In this document: positions 57,201-60,002 of the stretch, piece by piece
Layout of the letters: every line of letters begins with the position of its first letter
Numbering within the stretch: position 1 is the first letter of the stretch
Assembly: GCA_029298735.1 (NCBI GenBank)
Contig: JANSLP010000194.1
Span: forward strand, 1-60,002
Direction: 5' to 3'
Length of the DNA: 60,002 nucleotides
Source of the DNA: Ophiostoma sp. CBS 140.51
Lineage: Eukaryota; Ascomycota; Sordariomycetes; Ophiostomatales; Ophiostomataceae
Notes under the pieces: model-generated
What the model saw: only the letters and a program-made list of their open reading frames with translations
Database searches by the model: none
What the model was told of the DNA's origin: nothing
Program-made: the position numbers and the translations under genes

Positions 57201-60002
57201 TGGGAAAGGACGGGCTGGCGTACCTCTTGTGCCTGGGCGATCATGGATGCCAGCGAGCGGTTGGCTGCCGCTGAAGGCCAGGCCAGGGAAGAAAAGGGGC
57301 AAAATCTGGGTTTTGCAGCGGTTGAAGGTCTTTTCTGTGGCTTTTGCGAGCTCTGGGTGCTGCTAAACTCCCCACAACAACAAGATCCACGGCTAAGACC
57401 CAGCCATCCAGCGTCCAGCGGGCGGCGGCGCGCATTCCCCTGAGGCGTCTGTGTAAGACGGCCGCCTCTCTCCACTCGACTGATTGGCTCACGGTGTCTA
57501 CCAAACGTGAAACAAAAGGAAACAGCCAAAGACGACGGGCGAATCAAAGGCCTGTCCCTTGCAGCTTGCCAAGGGAACCGCCAGGCTTGCCCTGCATCTT
57601 TGGCCTGGTTGGCCTTCTTGTTTGCTGTTTGTCCCACAGGCCAAGAAAAAGGCCTGTTCGCCATCTCCCTTTCACTGCATACGAAGTTTTGGTGATGCAT
57701 GACTCCCTGGCGAGAAAGGCAGACTTTTTGTCAAGAAAGGGGGAGAATTCAAAGGATATCTCGAATGGCAAGGTGGGTTGATCGCCACCAGATGCACCAA
57801 ACGCACAGCTGATCGGGGGTTCACATTTACACGATTGATGACTGGTTCTCTCCCTGTCTTACTCGTCCAGTCTCTCTCCTTTTCTGCCTTTTCTCGACAC
57901 TCGCACCATCATCCCATTGGGTCAGCTTCCAATGCCTGTCCGTCACCGAGCGCGCTCTTCCCCACGAGCATGCCCAGAATGTCGTATTCCGTGCTCACTC
58001 ATCTGCTCTTGTTTGTACGCCCCCAGGCATTCAGGACCTCTGAAAAATCTCCAACCTGTTGGTTGTCAGGCCAGTTCAGGCCACACGAGACGACGGCGTG
58101 GAAGGCTATCGTGAAGACCCCAGCAAGTGGGCTCCCAGAATACACAAGGGCCGAATGGAATCACACCAGAAAGTCCATGGTCTGGGCGCCGAATTTCAAG
58201 TGAAATCTTCGAGGTCAATACGAAAATGCTCAAATGGAAAGAGCAACAAAACGAAAGAAAATGCTTGCGCCGCTCGGAAGCAGCGTAACTGTGGCGTGAA
58301 CACAATGCGCAACAGAGGCGTCGCAGCGAGACGCCTGAACGACAATGCCTTTCGGCAAGAAAGTAAAGCAATGTTGCTCGTCCGCTTTCTTTCCAGTCTA
58401 AATCATTTCCCGCCCTTGCCTGCCTCTACCACTCTCCCACGTCCCTTTCCTTGTTACAAAGGTGAACCAGGCAACTCCGGCTGAATTGGGCGGGTCGATG
58501 AGCAGGACTGCAGGCTATCAAACAGCGGCAAGGGACAAGCAGGGCCGCCAGACGCAACGAGAGGACAAGAAAATAGGACGAAAACTTCGAGTTCTCCAAA
58601 GACCTTCGAAAAACAACGCATGAACTTGCAAGAATGCCAAGAGGCGGGGGTGTCGAGCAGATCGAAGGCGAATGCGTGCGTAAGCCACGCATCCCATGCT
58701 GCCCATGTTCGAGATGCGATGCTCTTTGGGGCTTCGCTGTCAGGAGGGTGCCCCGGCCCATGTTCTAGAAAAACATCGCATTCCCACTCTTATCAGCAGT
58801 GTTTCCCTCCTTCCCAGTGCCTCTTTGGGCCCTTTCCACAAAATACCACCCTCGGCACTTGGCAGCTTGGGAAGAGAGGGCCGAGCAAACGGCCGTCCAG
58901 TCCAATGCCAAGAGAAACGTGCGGCACTGCTGTCGTCAGTCCGCATGGGTACCGTGACACTGCTGAAACCATACAAGAGTGCAGAAAGAGCAGACGACTG
59001 ACGGCGACGACGACAACTTTCGAAATATCGAGTGATTGATAGGCGCACTGGCGCATACCAGAACGTGGAGTAGCTCAAAAAGATAGAAAGGACGACGACA
59101 TTCAAAATGTGGCTGGGAGGAATGCCAAGACATCCATGTTTTATGGCCGCCCTGGGAAAGGGGTGTTTTGAGTGTTTACAACGCTGCGAGAGACAAGTGA
59201 AAGACTGAGAGACGAGAAATGAAGATAAAGATATCAAGAGACGAAACTCGTTTTGAATACTGCAAATGCTAACTTTAAATCAAAACAATTACGACAGCAG
59301 ACAAGAATAAAAACAGAGGTGTGAAGTTTGACGTTTGGTTATTTCCATTTCATCTTCTGTCTCGGTCAGATCATGAGAGATGCAAGCGCTTCTCGCACTT
59401 TGGCCTTGCTGGTTGTGGCCACTTGTCGTCGTTCGCCCTCCTCCCTTCCAAAAGGCAAGTGAAAGGCAGCTTGCATGGCGGTGTCATTCCTAACACTGAC
59501 AAAGTGTCACGTCTACAGTAGCTGTTTCCCGTTGTCTCTCTGCTTCTATTTTTGCCTCAAATATCTATCACCATGCCCTCAAGCTTGACAGAAGGCATGA
59601 CATGTACTCTTGTAGGAGGGTCACATGGACAACGGACAGCGATTCTCCGTAGACTGCGATCTTCCATTGCACCTCTGCCGCTCTTTTCTTATCTCTTTTC
59701 CTGGAAAAGTGAGTCTCGTCACCGAGTTGCCTTCTCTTGGTGGCTTTCTTGTGCTTTCTTGTGCCGTGTGATCTGTGACGAGAGAATGAAAAGTAGAGAC
59801 GAATGGTAGAAGACGGCAAGACATTCGAAGTAAAGAAAGAAGACCTGTGACATGAGTTGTCGATCTTTTTGTTTTGCTACTATTTGGTCTTTTATTTTGG
59901 AACAAATTTCACAGAAGTACACAAATGTCAAACACAGACTGGAGTTGTTTCGTGGCACTCTTATTCGTCTTCAGCGTCAACTAGCACCATGAGTTATCAT
60001 CA
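54253..60002. other. Gene-poor region of 5.7 kb upstream of the reductase
   Basis: No gene is supported. From 54780 to about 55260 the plus strand is strongly purine-rich (polypyrimidine in the reductase direction). The plus strand then has CT-rich tracts near 55380-55500, 57840-57900, 58380-58450 and 59520-59720. The open frames in it are Ser/Phe/Leu/Cys-rich, lack codon bias and have no spliced continuation I can build. The right end runs off the window. Confidence 0.5.

Noticed and set aside
56127..57274. Overlapping 229- and 316-codon plus-strand frames
   Set aside because: Cys/Phe/Leu/Ser-rich composition from T- and C-rich DNA, no domain, no coherent splice model.
1..60002. CRISPR arrays, bacterial operons, prophage or rRNA genes
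   Set aside because: None seen; all supported genes are intron-bearing or typical fungal nuclear genes.

Overview
The window is nuclear DNA of a filamentous ascomycete, most likely a Sordariomycete. The evidence is short introns (53-276 nt) with GT(A/G)NGT donors, CTAAC or CTGAC branch points and C/TAG acceptors, fairly GC-rich coding sequence, long pyrimidine-rich leaders, and a fungal gene set (Zn2Cys6 regulator, Dml1, fungal Pap1, FHA-forkhead factor, FRE-type reductase, GPI-anchored wall protein). The species cannot be fixed from the sequence. Fifteen protein-coding genes are supported. All CDS coordinates run from start codon to stop codon and their lengths are divisible by three after splicing; exon junctions are given with each gene.

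1-25 kb, housekeeping block. A degraded AT-rich repeat relic with a 23-bp inverted repeat occupies the left edge. Then come RPS22 (-) and RPS12 (+), divergent around one promoter region; an RBBP6/Mpe1-type RING protein with long RGG and RD tails (+); a septin-like GTPase with a C-terminal membrane anchor (+); poly(A) polymerase PAP1 (+); DML1 (-) divergent from a peroxiredoxin-like protein (+); and a forkhead-associated/forkhead transcription factor (+) with an apparent GC-AG intron. Two RNA-processing or RNA-linked genes (RING protein, PAP1) and two ribosomal protein genes lie close together, but nothing suggests co-regulation beyond the divergent pairs.

26-39 kb, accessory metabolic block. 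An AtuA/DUF1446 protein (-), an MFS sugar-porter-family transporter (-), a two-repeat dimeric alpha/beta-barrel (EthD-like) protein (+) and a Zn2Cys6/fungal_trans regulator (+) follow one another. An uptake, catabolism and regulator unit is a reasonable inference, not a demonstrated one.

39-54 kb, surface and stress genes. An Asn/Gly/Thr-rich stress-type protein (-), a secreted GPI-anchored Ser/Gly-repeat protein (-), a Yippee-family zinc protein (-) and a ferric-reductase-family oxidoreductase (-) lie in a much more spacious region. Intergenic gaps of about 6.4 kb (44.2-50.6 kb) and at least 5.7 kb (54.3-60 kb) hold no gene I can support. They contain orphan pyrimidine-rich tracts that resemble gene leaders, and one short stretch that looks like a broken coding fragment.
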